A stretch of DNA of 64,000 nt from Hyphomicrobiales bacterium (lineage in GTDB: Bacteria > Pseudomonadota > Alphaproteobacteria > Rhizobiales > RI-29): positions 1 through 64,000 of the forward strand of contig WGLQ01000035.1 in assembly GCA_016125495.1 (NCBI GenBank), read 5' to 3'. Shown piece by piece: positions 51,451 through 59,719 of this stretch (position 1 is its first letter; every line of letters starts with the position of its first letter). Below the pieces are notes generated by a model. It worked only from the letters and a program-made list of their open reading frames with translations, had not been told where the DNA came from and did not search any database. Made by a program: the position numbers and the translations under genes.

Positions 51451-51461
51451 ATTCCCCTCAG
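51445..51461 (+). repeat. 17-bp T-arm direct repeat, second copy
   Basis: Identical to 51323-51339 of the tRNA and placed at the end of the left direct repeat. The stop codon of the DUF1127 gene (51458-51460, minus strand) falls within it. It may mark a former attachment junction. Confidence 0.65.
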
Positions 51462-51730
51462 AAATAAACCGCAATCGACGGGCGGTCCTGCGACGTATCC
51501 CGCAGCACCGAGTCGATCTCACTGCGGTCGAGAGCGATGTCCTTCAGCATGTGGTCATCGAGGGCCATGAGCTGAGCCTTGGCGGCACGGCGTTCGCGAT
51601 GAGCTCTGTATGCGTGCCACAGCCGCAGTACGCCGCGCCCCAGGTCGCTGGCGCACTGGCTCATTTGGTTTGGGATGTCCTTCAGGTGCGGGCTGGCAGC
51701 TTCACTCTTCATAAACAATGCTTTGTTCAT
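51458..51730 (-). CDS. DUF1127 small protein
   Basis: A 90-residue protein. The C-terminal half carries the DUF1127 motif (RAAKAQLMALDDHMLKDIALDRSEIDSVL), an Arg-rich helical domain. Small alphaproteobacterial DUF1127 proteins have been linked to RNA turnover and to phosphate and carbon metabolism; this longer form has an N-terminal polar extension. The ATG at 51730 has GAGGAA seven bases upstream. The stop lies inside the 17-bp T-arm repeat, so the 3' end of the gene coincides with the putative attachment site. Confidence 0.85.
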   Translation of the reverse strand: MNKALFMKSEAASPHLKDIPNQMSQCASDLGRGVLRLWHAYRAHRERRAAKAQLMALDDHMLKDIALDRSEIDSVLRDTSQDRPSIAVYF

Positions 51731-51838
51731 CGTCGTGTTCCTCGATTGGTATTTCTCCGATTTCGGCAGAGGTCGTTCGGTGAGGAGGCCGCCCGCTCGA
51801 GGCCGAGCCGGCGGCGCTCGTCCATTGGTTGTGCTTGA

Positions 51839-52423
51839 TCAGGCCGAAGCTCGTTGAATGACGACCGGCACAGGCCGGCAGACGGTGTTGCAGACGGGTG
51901 AATGCTGCTGGGCATAGGCCAGCAGGGCGTCGAGCTCCTCGTCGGAGCAATCGGCCTTCACCTTCATCTTGATGTCGATCTGCTCGTAGCCGGCAGGGAC
52001 GCTGTCATCGAGGCCGAGGAGGCCTTGAAGGTCGATGTTCCCCTTGAGCTCAGTCGACAGCTCCTTGATCGTGATGCCGCGTGCCATGGCATGAAGAACG
52101 AAGGTCGTCGTCACGCATCCTGCCAATGCATGCAGCAGGAATTCGACGGGATTGGCGCCCTCGTTGTTGCCGAGCAGAACCGGTGGCTCGCCGTTGGTGA
52201 ACTCGACCGCCGCCGTGCGCGACGAGTCCTCCTGGCCCGCGCCATAGAAGTCCCGGATCGTAGAGCGGTTCTCGCCGCCGTTGATCCAGGTGTTGCGCGC
52301 CCGAAACTGGAACTTGGCAAGGCTCTTGTCGGCTTTCAGAGCGGCGATCGTATCGACAGCGGCCTGAACATTCAGTCCGTTGACGTAGGTCGCTTCCTCG
52401 GCGACAGCAAGCTGAGCGGTCAT
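51839..52423 (-). CDS. OsmC-family peroxide-detoxifying protein
   Basis: A 194-residue OsmC/Ohr-family protein. The two redox cysteines that reduce organic peroxides in the family are in LLHALAGCVTTTF and QQHSPVCNTVC. A third cysteine in the second motif and the N-terminal helical extension (VNGLNVQAAVDTIAALKAD) match the OsmC subgroup found next to GlxA-type regulators. The start at 52423 has GGAAGGAG six bases upstream. Divergent from the AraC/GlxA-type regulator gene across about 150 bp, the usual arrangement for a regulator and target. Confidence 0.9.
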   Translation of the reverse strand: MTAQLAVAEEATYVNGLNVQAAVDTIAALKADKSLAKFQFRARNTWINGGENRSTIRDFYGAGQEDSSRTAAVEFTNGEPPVLLGNNEGANPVEFLLHALAGCVTTTFVLHAMARGITIKELSTELKGNIDLQGLLGLDDSVPAGYEQIDIKMKVKADCSDEELDALLAYAQQHSPVCNTVCRPVPVVIQRASA

Positions 52424-52572
52424 TGTCGTTCTCCTTCCGTTGGGTTTGCGATCTGCCGGCTTCAGCGGGTTGCTAGGGTGCGCCGGCGAGGCACAAACTA
52501 CGGGTGGAGGAGCCGCAGCATCAGAGTGGGTTTTGCCAAAAACGATCCGTTCGTGCCAACATCGGTTTCGCC

Positions 52573-53616
52573 ATGAACATTCGCGCCCCATCGCCCATCG
52601 ACGCCGTTATCCTGGCCCTGCCCGAGACAGCCGGCTCGGCGCTCTACGGCATGGTGGACGTCTTGGCGGCAACAGGGACGCTCTGGCGGGAACTGGTCGG
52701 CGACGATCCGGGCCATCGCCTTATAGATCCCCGCATTGTTGCGCCGAAGAAGCGCTCATTCCGGTGCGGTAACGGTATTCCCGTGAGCCCCGACCTCAGC
52801 CTCGAGGAGACGAAGCGCCCCGAGATCGTGATCTTGCCGGAGCTGTGGCTTGCTCCGACCGACGACATGGGCGATCGCTACCCGGAGGTAAAAGACTGGA
52901 TACGGCGCTGCTATCGCCAAGGCAGCACGATCTACACGGCCTGCTCCGGCTCGATTCTGCTCGCCTCCACAGGGCTCCTCGACGGGCGCGAGGCCACCTC
53001 GCATTGGGGTTATCAGGATCTCTTCCGCACATGCTTTCCCGCCGTTCGCTTTAACCCCGAGCCCAACCTCGTCATCGCGGATGCGGCCGGCCGGATCGTG
53101 ACGGCCGGCGGTACGACCTCATGGCACGATCTCGCGCTCCATATCATCGCCAGACATTGCAGTCCGGGAGAGGCGCTGCGGATCGCAAAAGTCTATCTGC
53201 TCAAATGGCATGGCGAGGGACAGCTGCCGTTCGCCAGCCTCGTGCGTCGCCAGCCCCACGCCGACTCCGTCGTGCGCCAGGCTAAGTCCTGGCTTGGCGA
53301 GCATTTTCGCGAAGCGCACGCCGTCGCAGCCGTCGTCGAGGCGTGTGGCATCCCAGAGCGCAGCCTGAAGCGCCGGTTCAAGGCAGCCACGGGCACGACG
53401 TTGATGGCGTATGCCCAGAACCTGCGCATCGAAGAGGCGAAGCGCCTGCTCGAGAACGGCGACCTCTCGGCGGACGAGATCGCGGCGACAGTCGGATACG
53501 AGAATCCGGCCTTCTTCCGACGCCTGTTCAAGCGTTCTACCGGGCTGACACCAGGCGCGTATCGTCGGATGTTCAAACCGATGACCGAATCCGCAATAGC
53601 TGCGGCAACGTCATAG
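52573..53616 (+). CDS. GlxA-type AraC-family regulator with DJ-1/PfpI domain
   Basis: A 347-residue regulator. Residues 10-190 form a DJ-1/PfpI-like domain with the nucleophile-elbow cysteine in YTACSGSILLASTGLLDG. Residues 235-330 hold the AraC double helix-turn-helix (ACGIPERSLKRRFKAATGT, IAATVGYENPAFFRRLFKRS). The ATG at 52573 has no clear ribosome binding site, and the frame is open upstream to 52504. The neighbour osmC, divergently transcribed, is the probable target. Ligand unknown. Confidence 0.9.
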   Translation: MNIRAPSPIDAVILALPETAGSALYGMVDVLAATGTLWRELVGDDPGHRLIDPRIVAPKKRSFRCGNGIPVSPDLSLEETKRPEIVILPELWLAPTDDMGDRYPEVKDWIRRCYRQGSTIYTACSGSILLASTGLLDGREATSHWGYQDLFRTCFPAVRFNPEPNLVIADAAGRIVTAGGTTSWHDLALHIIARHCSPGEALRIAKVYLLKWHGEGQLPFASLVRRQPHADSVVRQAKSWLGEHFREAHAVAAVVEACGIPERSLKRRFKAATGTTLMAYAQNLRIEEAKRLLENGDLSADEIAATVGYENPAFFRRLFKRSTGLTPGAYRRMFKPMTESAIAAATS

Positions 53617-53632
53617 CTGGGGGGCGCTCTCA

Positions 53633-54094
53633 ATGCCGGTGACCGCCGCGCGTTCCTGGTCCAGATCGAAGCCAGCCGAGGCGATTGCGTTCCCGGACCG
53701 CGCGACGTGGTGGGGCGGAGATTTCCAGACACCGCGCAATCACCTGCTGGCAGGACAGCAGCCACTGCCCTCAACGACGGTATCGCGCTTGTTTCCCACC
53801 TCGGACGGGACAGGTGACCGACTGATGGGGCGGCTCGAGCAACCGGTGCGCCCCGCTCCAGGAACGCCGCTCATTGTGCTCATCCATGGTCTCACCGGCT
53901 GCGAGGACAGCAATTATGTGCGCCGGTCGGCCCGGCTTCATCTGATGCGCGGCCGGCGGATCCTGCGGCTCAACCTGCGCGTCGCCGGCTTCGCGCGGAA
54001 ACTGGAAGTGGCCGCGATACCGGAGTCATTCCTTCCCCACGTCGGGCGTGACTTATCCAGAAGATGGCGGCGCTTCGCCACTCGGCAAGTCTGA
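53633..54094 (+). pseudogene. 3'-truncated copy of a YheT-type alpha/beta hydrolase
   Basis: The first about 125 codons match the N-terminal part of the intact hydrolase at 60381-61400 (shared WWGGD, RNHLLAGQQP, LIVLIHGLTGCEDS and HLMRGRR). The similarity stops near 54003, after LNLR and RKL. The intact gene continues with YYHAGCAPDL and the GYSLGGN nucleophile motif; here unrelated sequence follows to a stop at 54094, overlapping the DUF393 gene by 42 bp. The active-site serine and histidine are therefore missing. The 5' part keeps an open frame, so a short peptide could still be made. Confidence 0.8.
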
Positions 54095-54490
54095 TCGAGG
54101 GACTGTCGGTGCTTGGTGCACGACGCGCCCTACGACACGTGCCAGTCTCGGGCGAAGTGGCAAGAAGGCGCGATAAACGGTTTCGAGCACGGGGAGGATG
54201 CCGGGGATCCGCGCAAGGCGCGCAGCCCAGCGCCACCGAGGGAGATGGGCCCAGAGTGCAACGAAGGCTGCAGCGCCGGAAACGAGGGCCCCGTCAGCCC
54301 CACGAACGTGGAACCGGGCCAGTGCCTGCTCGCGCTCGAGGTTCGCGCCGAGATCGGCCCCAGGTTGGGCGACATCGACGAAGCAAAGCAACTCGGAGCC
54401 CTTCTGCGCCTGATAGTGCGAGATTTCCGCCCGACAAAGCGGGCAAGCGCCGTCGAAATAGACCGTTGCTGTATCTCGATCGGTGTCCAT
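54053..54490 (-). CDS. DUF393 (DCC) thiol-disulphide-like protein
   Basis: A 145-residue DUF393 protein. The N-terminal signature is VYFDGACPLCRAEISHYQ, with a CxxC pair in a thioredoxin-like fold. Later helices (FVALWAHLPRWRWAARLARIPGILPVLE) match the family. Members are presumed thiol-disulphide oxidoreductases and often neighbour photolyase/SDR genes, as here. ATG at 54490 is chosen; a GTG at 54499 is possible. Its 3' end overlaps the truncated hydrolase. Confidence 0.85.
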   Translation of the reverse strand: MDTDRDTATVYFDGACPLCRAEISHYQAQKGSELLCFVDVAQPGADLGANLEREQALARFHVRGADGALVSGAAAFVALWAHLPRWRWAARLARIPGILPVLETVYRAFLPLRPRLARVVGRVVHQAPTVPRSDLPSGEAPPSSG

Positions 54491-54579
54491 GCGGTTCACC
54501 CAAAAAACTCAGGATCAGCCAAGCGTACATTACGCGAACTCAACCAGTACTCACGCTCTGTGACGAGTAGTCGCCGGAG

Positions 54580-55341
54580 CTAAGGTGCGATCGTGCTTCC
54601 ATCCCATGCGATGAGCTGGCCGCTCTGCGAAGCTTCGAGAGCATCGATGACGGCAAGCAAGCGCGCAGCCGCGAAACTGGGTGTAAAGAGCCGGTCAGGA
54701 TCAACACCCGCCTGGAATGGACGCGACAATTCGCTAACGACTGTTCCCGGGTGAAGTCCAACACAGATCGCATCCTCGCGCTGCCGGGCGAGCTCTATGC
54801 TGAATGTCCGGATCAGCTGATTGAGCGCAGCCTTAGTCGATCGATAGGCGTACCATCCGCCGAGGCGGTTATCCGAGATGCTGCCGACGCGAGCCGACAG
54901 GGCAGCGAACACGGCTTTCCCCGAGCGTGGCAACCTTGGAAGAACCGACTTTGCGACAAGCGCTGGTCCAACGGCATTGACGGCGAAGCTCTCGATCAGC
55001 ATGTCTTTGTCGAGAGCGCGCCAGGACTTCTCGGGTTGCATTCCCCCCGGCGCATGCAATCGTCCCGTCGCAACGATGGCGAGGTCTATACGGTCCAGAC
55101 CGGCAAGCGCCATCTCGATGCTTCGTTCATCCAGGATGTCGATTGGGCGCGGCTTGATCTTGTCGCTGTCATGCCGCTTAGGCGCACGCGAGCAGGCCAA
55201 AATGCTGTGCACATTCGCGCACGCCGCGAGGTGGTCAACAAGGGCCCCGCCGATGCCACCGCCCGCGCCGATCACGACCGCGTGAACCGATTTGCCGAAT
55301 GAGGTTAGTGACGTCACGATCTCTCCAGAAGGATTGAGCAC
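54580..55341 (-). CDS. short-chain dehydrogenase of the photolyase-associated type
   Basis: A 253-residue SDR. The nucleotide loop is AVVIGAGGGIGGALVDHL, the catalytic Ser region AVFAALSARVGSISD and the Tyr/Lys pair WYAYRSTKAALNQL. The PGTVVSELSRPF segment matches C-factor-like SDRs that accompany DUF393/DUF3429/photolyase genes. The start is GTG at 55341 with AGGAG seven bases upstream. Its role is unknown. It is divergent from the DUF3429 gene, with 95 bp between them. Confidence 0.87.
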   Translation of the reverse strand: MLNPSGEIVTSLTSFGKSVHAVVIGAGGGIGGALVDHLAACANVHSILACSRAPKRHDSDKIKPRPIDILDERSIEMALAGLDRIDLAIVATGRLHAPGGMQPEKSWRALDKDMLIESFAVNAVGPALVAKSVLPRLPRSGKAVFAALSARVGSISDNRLGGWYAYRSTKAALNQLIRTFSIELARQREDAICVGLHPGTVVSELSRPFQAGVDPDRLFTPSFAAARLLAVIDALEASQSGQLIAWDGSTIAP

Positions 55342-55436
55342 GCGCCTGCTCCTAAACCCGCATAACCGCCCTGATCCTGAAAGAGCTCAGCGACGTTTTA
55401 TACGCTGAACGCAACCCTTGGGATCAGTGAATACCA

Positions 55437-55892
55437 ATGCCGCCAACCTCTCGGATTCCTCGACCGGCCCTCGTGCTCGGATGGCTCGGCGTCCTGCCGT
55501 TTGCCGCACTCGCTGTTCTGGCGGCAACTGGCGGCGAGCTGCTCAACGATGGCGCCATGAGCGGGCTCGTCCAGTACGGCTTGATCATCCTGTCGTTCAT
55601 GGGTGGTGCGCAATGGGGACTGGCGATGCGAGCGGCCAGCAGCGACGATGGCGTGGAGGGATGGAGGCTCGCCATCAGTGTTCTGCCTGCCCTGGCCGCA
55701 TTTGGCCTGTCGCTCCTGCCGGCAGGGTCGGCCCTTCTTGGCTTGGCGGGCGCCTTCGTTGCCCTGCTCGGCTATGACGTCTGGGCGGCTCGGGCAGGCA
55801 TGGCACCGGCCTGGTATCCGGCGCTTCGCTTGCAGCTGACGGGCGCCGTCGTCGTCTGCTTACTGGCTGCTTCTGCATTTGGGTTCAGATGA
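55437..55892 (+). CDS. DUF3429 membrane protein
   Basis: A 151-residue protein with five hydrophobic segments. DUF3429 features include VLGWLGVLPFAALAVLA, the YGLIILSFMGGAQWGLAM core and LLGYDVWAARAGMAPAWYPALR. The function is unknown; the genes frequently sit in photolyase/DUF2256 clusters. The stop TGA overlaps the first ATG of the photolyase remnant (ATGA), showing that the cluster was translationally coupled before decay. Confidence 0.87.
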   Translation: MPPTSRIPRPALVLGWLGVLPFAALAVLAATGGELLNDGAMSGLVQYGLIILSFMGGAQWGLAMRAASSDDGVEGWRLAISVLPALAAFGLSLLPAGSALLGLAGAFVALLGYDVWAARAGMAPAWYPALRLQLTGAVVVCLLAASAFGFR

Positions 55893-55981
55893 TGCGACAG
55901 GCCGAAGAGAGAATCGTCGTCTGTTTCAAGCGCGACTTTCGCGTCGTCGATCGCCACGCTTTGCTGAAGCTCGACCTATGA
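55889..55981 (+). pseudogene. N-terminal remnant of a CPD photolyase/cryptochrome gene
   Basis: A 30-codon frame beginning MMRQAEERIVVCFKRDFRVV. The stretch VVCFKRDFRVVDRHALL closely resembles the VVWFKRDLRVxDH start of DNA photolyases and cryptochromes. After the 30th codon the frame ends directly at the DUF2256 start (ATGA overlap). The remaining about 450 codons of a photolyase are absent, so an internal deletion removed nearly the whole gene but kept the junctions. A short leader peptide could remain. Confidence 0.6.
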
Positions 55982-56166
55982 ACCGATCCTCGATTGCCAG
56001 ACCGACTCGCTGTCGTGCAAAGGCCGACCTCACTAACAAAATCTGCGCGACCTGCAGTCGCCCGTTCGCGTGGCGCAAGAAATGGGAGCGTGATTGGAAC
56101 AGCGTTCGCCATTGCTCCGATCGCTGCCGACGCGGAAGAGCCCATTCTGTGAAGGAGACCTCATGA
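55978..56166 (+). CDS. DUF2256 zinc-finger-like small protein
   Basis: A 62-residue protein with the DUF2256 motif: NKICATCSRPFAWRKKWERD and HCSDRCRRGRA, four cysteines that could bind zinc. The family is small, of unknown function and usually adjacent to photolyase genes. The start ATG at 55978 overlaps the remnant's stop, and its stop overlaps the photolyase start (ATGA), so the cluster is tightly coupled. Confidence 0.85.
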   Translation: MNRSSIARPTRCRAKADLTNKICATCSRPFAWRKKWERDWNSVRHCSDRCRRGRAHSVKETS

Positions 56167-57998
56167 TAAAACGAGTGATTGTCGTGCTCGGTGACCAGCT
56201 CACTCCGCAGATATCGTCGCTCCGTGGTGCAGACAAGGACCACGATGTCGTTGTGATGTGCGAGGTCTGGGAAGAAGCGACCTACGTCCGGCATCACAAG
56301 AAGAAAATTGCGTTCATCTTCTCGTGCATGCGGCACTTCGCAATGGAGTTGCGCGAGAAGGGCTGGACGGTCGATTACCGCACCCTGCAACAGACGGGTC
56401 ATTCCAGCAGCTTCACCAGCGAGGTCCGTCGTGCCGTGGAGCGCCACGAGCCGCAACGGATTGTGGTCACGATGCCAGGCGAATGGCGCGTGCTTCAGGA
56501 CATGCGCGGATGGCCGGAGCGGTTCAAAGTTCCCGTCGATATTCTGGAAGACGACCGCTTCGTTTGCTCTCCTGCCGAGTTTGCCATGTGGGCCGAGGGC
56601 CGCAAACAGCTTCGCATGGAATTCTTCTACCGCGAGATGCGCCGCAAGACCGGCCTGCTGATGGAGGGCGATGGCCCCGTTGGAGGTCAGTGGAACTTCG
56701 ACCAGGAGAACCGCAAGGCCGCAAAGCCGGATCTCTTGATGCCACGGCCGCTTCGCTTCACACCGGACACCATCACGCAAGACGTTCTCAGTCTCGTTGC
56801 TGAACGCTTTGCCGATCACTTCGGCGATCTCGGGCCGTTCTGGTTCGGTGTGATGCGCGAAGAGGCCGAGCAGGCACTCGCGCACTTCGTCACGACAACG
56901 TTACCGCAGTTCGGCGATTTTCAGGACGCGATGCTCGAGGGCGAGCCGTTCCTCTATCACTCGTTGCTATCCATCTACATGAACGTCGGCCTGCTCGATG
57001 CGCTCGCCGTGTGTCGCCGCGTTGAAGCCGCCTATCGGGCCGGGCAAGTTCCGCTCAATGCCGCCGAAGGCTACATTCGCCAGGTCATCGGCTGGCGCGA
57101 GTTCGTCCGGGGCATCTATTGGCTGAAGATGCCGGACTATGTTGAAGAGAACTATTTCGGTCATAGACGACCCGTGCCTGAGTTCTACTGGACGGGCGAA
57201 ACCGATATGGCCTGCCTCAGGGCAGCGATCGGTCAGACCAAGCGCGAAGCCTACGCCCACCACATCCAGCGTCTGATGCTGACTGGCAATTTCGCGCTGC
57301 TTGCGGGCGTGTCGCCGCAGGCGTTGCACGAGTGGTACCTGCTCGTCTATGCCGATGCGTTCGAGTGGGTGGAGCTGCCGAACACGCTTGGCATGAGCCA
57401 ATTCGGCGATGGCGGCGTTCTCGCCTCGAAGCCCTATGTTGCCTCGGGTGCGTACATCAAGCGGATGTCGAATTACTGTTCGTCCTGCCACTATGACGTC
57501 TCAAAACCCCACGGCCCGGACGCTTGCCCGTTCAATGCGCTCTATTGGGCCTTCCTCGCCCGTCATCGCGACAAGCTTGCCGGCAATCCCCGCATGGCAC
57601 AGATGTATCGCACGTGGGACAGGCTCTCCGATGAGCGCCACGACCTGACCCTGGCGACCGCCAAAGCCTTCCTCGGCAAGCTCGATGCTGAAACGTCTCT
57701 GCGAGAAAAAGCACAAGCCGTGAATAGCGCCGACATCGCTGATACGATAGTTCGCCTGTGTACCGAGCGCGGACGGGGTAAGACGATTTGCCCGTCGGAG
57801 GTGGCCCGCGCCCTGGCAATAAACGACAATGAATGGCGAGACCTGATGCCCGACGTACGTCGCGTGGCCGGGACACTTGCCGTTCAAGGCCGTATCAGAG
57901 TGACCCAGGCGGGCAAGCTCGTCGATGCCGCTTCGGTCCGCGGTCCAATTCGGTTGTCGTTAGCCCGACAGAAGAAATCGAGGAGCCGAGTCTCGTGA
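56163..57998 (+). CDS. phrB: Fe-S (6-4) photolyase (PhrB type) fused to a C-terminal DUF3253 domain
   Basis: A 611-residue protein. Residues 1-510 are a photolyase-related/FeS-BCP enzyme, which uses FAD and light to repair (6-4) photoproducts. The start is VIVVLGDQLTPQIS. The four cluster cysteines fall at 351, 439, 442 and 455, the same spacing as in Agrobacterium PhrB. FAD-side motifs include GWREFVRGIYWL and EWVELPNTLGMSQFGDGG. Residues from about 520 to 605 are a DUF3253 winged-helix-like domain (RGKTICPSEVARALA, WRDLMPDVRRVAGTLA, GRIRVTQAGKLVD), normally a separate protein. The ATG overlaps the DUF2256 stop. Confidence 0.88.
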   Translation: MIKRVIVVLGDQLTPQISSLRGADKDHDVVVMCEVWEEATYVRHHKKKIAFIFSCMRHFAMELREKGWTVDYRTLQQTGHSSSFTSEVRRAVERHEPQRIVVTMPGEWRVLQDMRGWPERFKVPVDILEDDRFVCSPAEFAMWAEGRKQLRMEFFYREMRRKTGLLMEGDGPVGGQWNFDQENRKAAKPDLLMPRPLRFTPDTITQDVLSLVAERFADHFGDLGPFWFGVMREEAEQALAHFVTTTLPQFGDFQDAMLEGEPFLYHSLLSIYMNVGLLDALAVCRRVEAAYRAGQVPLNAAEGYIRQVIGWREFVRGIYWLKMPDYVEENYFGHRRPVPEFYWTGETDMACLRAAIGQTKREAYAHHIQRLMLTGNFALLAGVSPQALHEWYLLVYADAFEWVELPNTLGMSQFGDGGVLASKPYVASGAYIKRMSNYCSSCHYDVSKPHGPDACPFNALYWAFLARHRDKLAGNPRMAQMYRTWDRLSDERHDLTLATAKAFLGKLDAETSLREKAQAVNSADIADTIVRLCTERGRGKTICPSEVARALAINDNEWRDLMPDVRRVAGTLAVQGRIRVTQAGKLVDAASVRGPIRLSLARQKKSRSRVS

Positions 57999-58017
57999 AT
58001 AGAGCCTTATCTCTAGA

Positions 58018-58536
58018 TTATTCGGCTACCGGCACCAGCGTCTTGAGCCTGTCGATCCAACGCGCGATGCGGGCCTTTTTGATACCCATATCGCTATATC
58101 CGAGCTGTGAGCGGGAATAGATTGCCAGCGTGTTACCTTCGCCCGGCTCCAGCTGGAAGTAGCGCACGACAATGGTGTCAGGAAACCGCAGCAGCGGAGT
58201 GCGCTGTACATACCGCTCCGTCATAGCAACATCGCCGCTTCCAACATTTCTTATATTTGGCTCGGACGCTATGACACGGGCCATCGCTGCACGCAGGCCT
58301 TGTGCGTCGGTCGCGAACGTTGGGGGAAGAAAATCGCTGTTGGCTTTGCAGAAGCGCGGCGAGCACGCGAGAGCATCATTCGGGTTCGCGCGCCTTACAA
58401 GCGTCGCAAATTCCACGGGCCCGAGATCAGCCGACCCGAACATAGACCACAATCTCTCCGGCCCGACCAGGAACCACGCCACGACCGCTAGTAGCGCGAT
58501 GAGAGCTGCAACAATGAGCGTACACATCGATTTCAA
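58018..58536 (-). CDS. DUF1499 protein
   Basis: A 172-residue protein with one N-terminal membrane helix (TLIVAALIALLAVVAWFLV). It carries a DUF1499 domain (NPNDALACSPRFCKANSDF, VVRYFQLEPGEGNTLAIYSRSQLGYSD). The function is unknown. A TTG at 58536, in TTGA overlapping the SOUL stop and with GAGGGA upstream, is preferred; an ATG lies at 58527. Second gene of a leftward pair with SOUL and convergent with the photolyase. Confidence 0.82.
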   Translation of the reverse strand: MKSMCTLIVAALIALLAVVAWFLVGPERLWSMFGSADLGPVEFATLVRRANPNDALACSPRFCKANSDFLPPTFATDAQGLRAAMARVIASEPNIRNVGSGDVAMTERYVQRTPLLRFPDTIVVRYFQLEPGEGNTLAIYSRSQLGYSDMGIKKARIARWIDRLKTLVPVAE

Positions 58537-59201
58537 CCCGGGGTTCCCTCGCCAGCTCGTGACGACGTGAGTTTCAGCATGATCTCGTTGCGCCGGAAGA
58601 ACGGCAGTGTCCAGGGTGGGTTGTAAAAGGCGAGCACCGGCTCACCTCTGACCGACAGATTATTATCGGCGGCGTACCGTCGGAGCTCAGACGTTTTTGC
58701 GGCAATCGCCGCGTCAGTCGCAACTCCTGAGAAGCGAATCACGACCATTTGCTTCGACGGCAGGGGAACCAACTTGACGCGGTCGTCGGTAGGTGTGGGC
58801 AGCGTCGCCATGGTCCAGCTCTCGGGCATGATGAACCGCACGGTCCAGGACGCATCCCGCGATTGCTGGGTCACCGGCGCTGTCATGGCTAGTGTCTGCT
58901 TCGCCTGCTGTTCGACCGGAGCTGTCATGGCGATCTTCGCATTGGGCTTGTTGGCGCCGAAGATGTAGGCGGCAATCAGTCGAAATCCTTCATTGATGGC
59001 AGCACGGCGCTCGCCGCTGACCTCGACCTCGGCTGCGATCATTGCTCCGTAATCGCGCACCTCTATCGCACCGTCTGAACGGGTCACCGCATATTTCGGC
59101 TGCTCAACACGGCTCATGATTGGACCCGCTGCTGCGGCCGCTATCGCTGCAATGCCGGCGACTAGTAAGGCCCACATTATCATCCGGCGCTTCTTGGCCA
59201 T
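58533..59201 (-). CDS. SOUL-family haem-binding protein
   Basis: A 222-residue protein. An N-terminal hydrophobic segment (MWALLVAGIAAIAAAAAGPI) anchors or exports it. The SOUL/HBP domain follows: YAVTRSDGAIEVRDYGAMIAAEVEV, the AYIFGANKPNAKIAMTAPV block and TVRFIMPESWTMATLPTP. SOUL proteins bind haem or porphyrin and are common in light-response clusters. The ATG at 59201 starts it, and its stop overlaps the DUF1499 start. Confidence 0.9.
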   Translation of the reverse strand: MAKKRRMIMWALLVAGIAAIAAAAAGPIMSRVEQPKYAVTRSDGAIEVRDYGAMIAAEVEVSGERRAAINEGFRLIAAYIFGANKPNAKIAMTAPVEQQAKQTLAMTAPVTQQSRDASWTVRFIMPESWTMATLPTPTDDRVKLVPLPSKQMVVIRFSGVATDAAIAAKTSELRRYAADNNLSVRGEPVLAFYNPPWTLPFFRRNEIMLKLTSSRAGEGTPG

Positions 59202-59719
59202 GGCTATGCTATCGTCTGTCTCGTGTTTGATGCCAACCGGGACCGATGACGAGCCGGCTAGATGAGCTGACTTAGTCGACCCTATCTACCACATCGTCAG
59301 TAGCCGGGGTTGGCCCCCTCACCGATCGTAAGCCCACCATCGGCACTAGGCCTGATCTTGATCGTGTTTGCGTTGAGCACATGTGAGACGCTTGTCACAA
59401 TTTGATCGTCTCATCCGCAACAGGCACCAACTGCGTGCCTGAGTCCAGCGTTGTTGGAACGATCGGCGAGCGGACTCGGATTACACCTGCGGTTCAAGCC
59501 ACTCCGCGGCCTTGGCCAGTGAAGCACCGGCAACAGCAGGTGGTCCGGATTGTGGTTACCGGAATTGAGAAGTTCAGCGCCGCTGCAGACGATCTAGAGT
59601 CTCTGCCTATGCAAATGCCTGAGCGACGATATGGCTGTGTCTTCGACCCGACAGGATTAATCTCGTTGCGCTCCTCGAACGTTGAAAATACAGGCGTCCT
59701 CAGAGCTGGTACAAATCTC
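59202..59719. other. 518-bp intergenic region, no gene recognised
   Basis: Should include divergent promoters for SOUL-DUF1499 and for the NmrA-like gene. An open frame runs in phase with the NmrA-like gene from 59402, but its content has no family resemblance and mixed third positions. No repeats or hairpins stand out. Confidence 0.35.

Noticed and set aside
59402-59719. N-terminal extension of the NmrA-like protein
   Set aside because: Open in frame, but the NAD-loop motif follows directly after the ATG at 59720, as expected of the family start.
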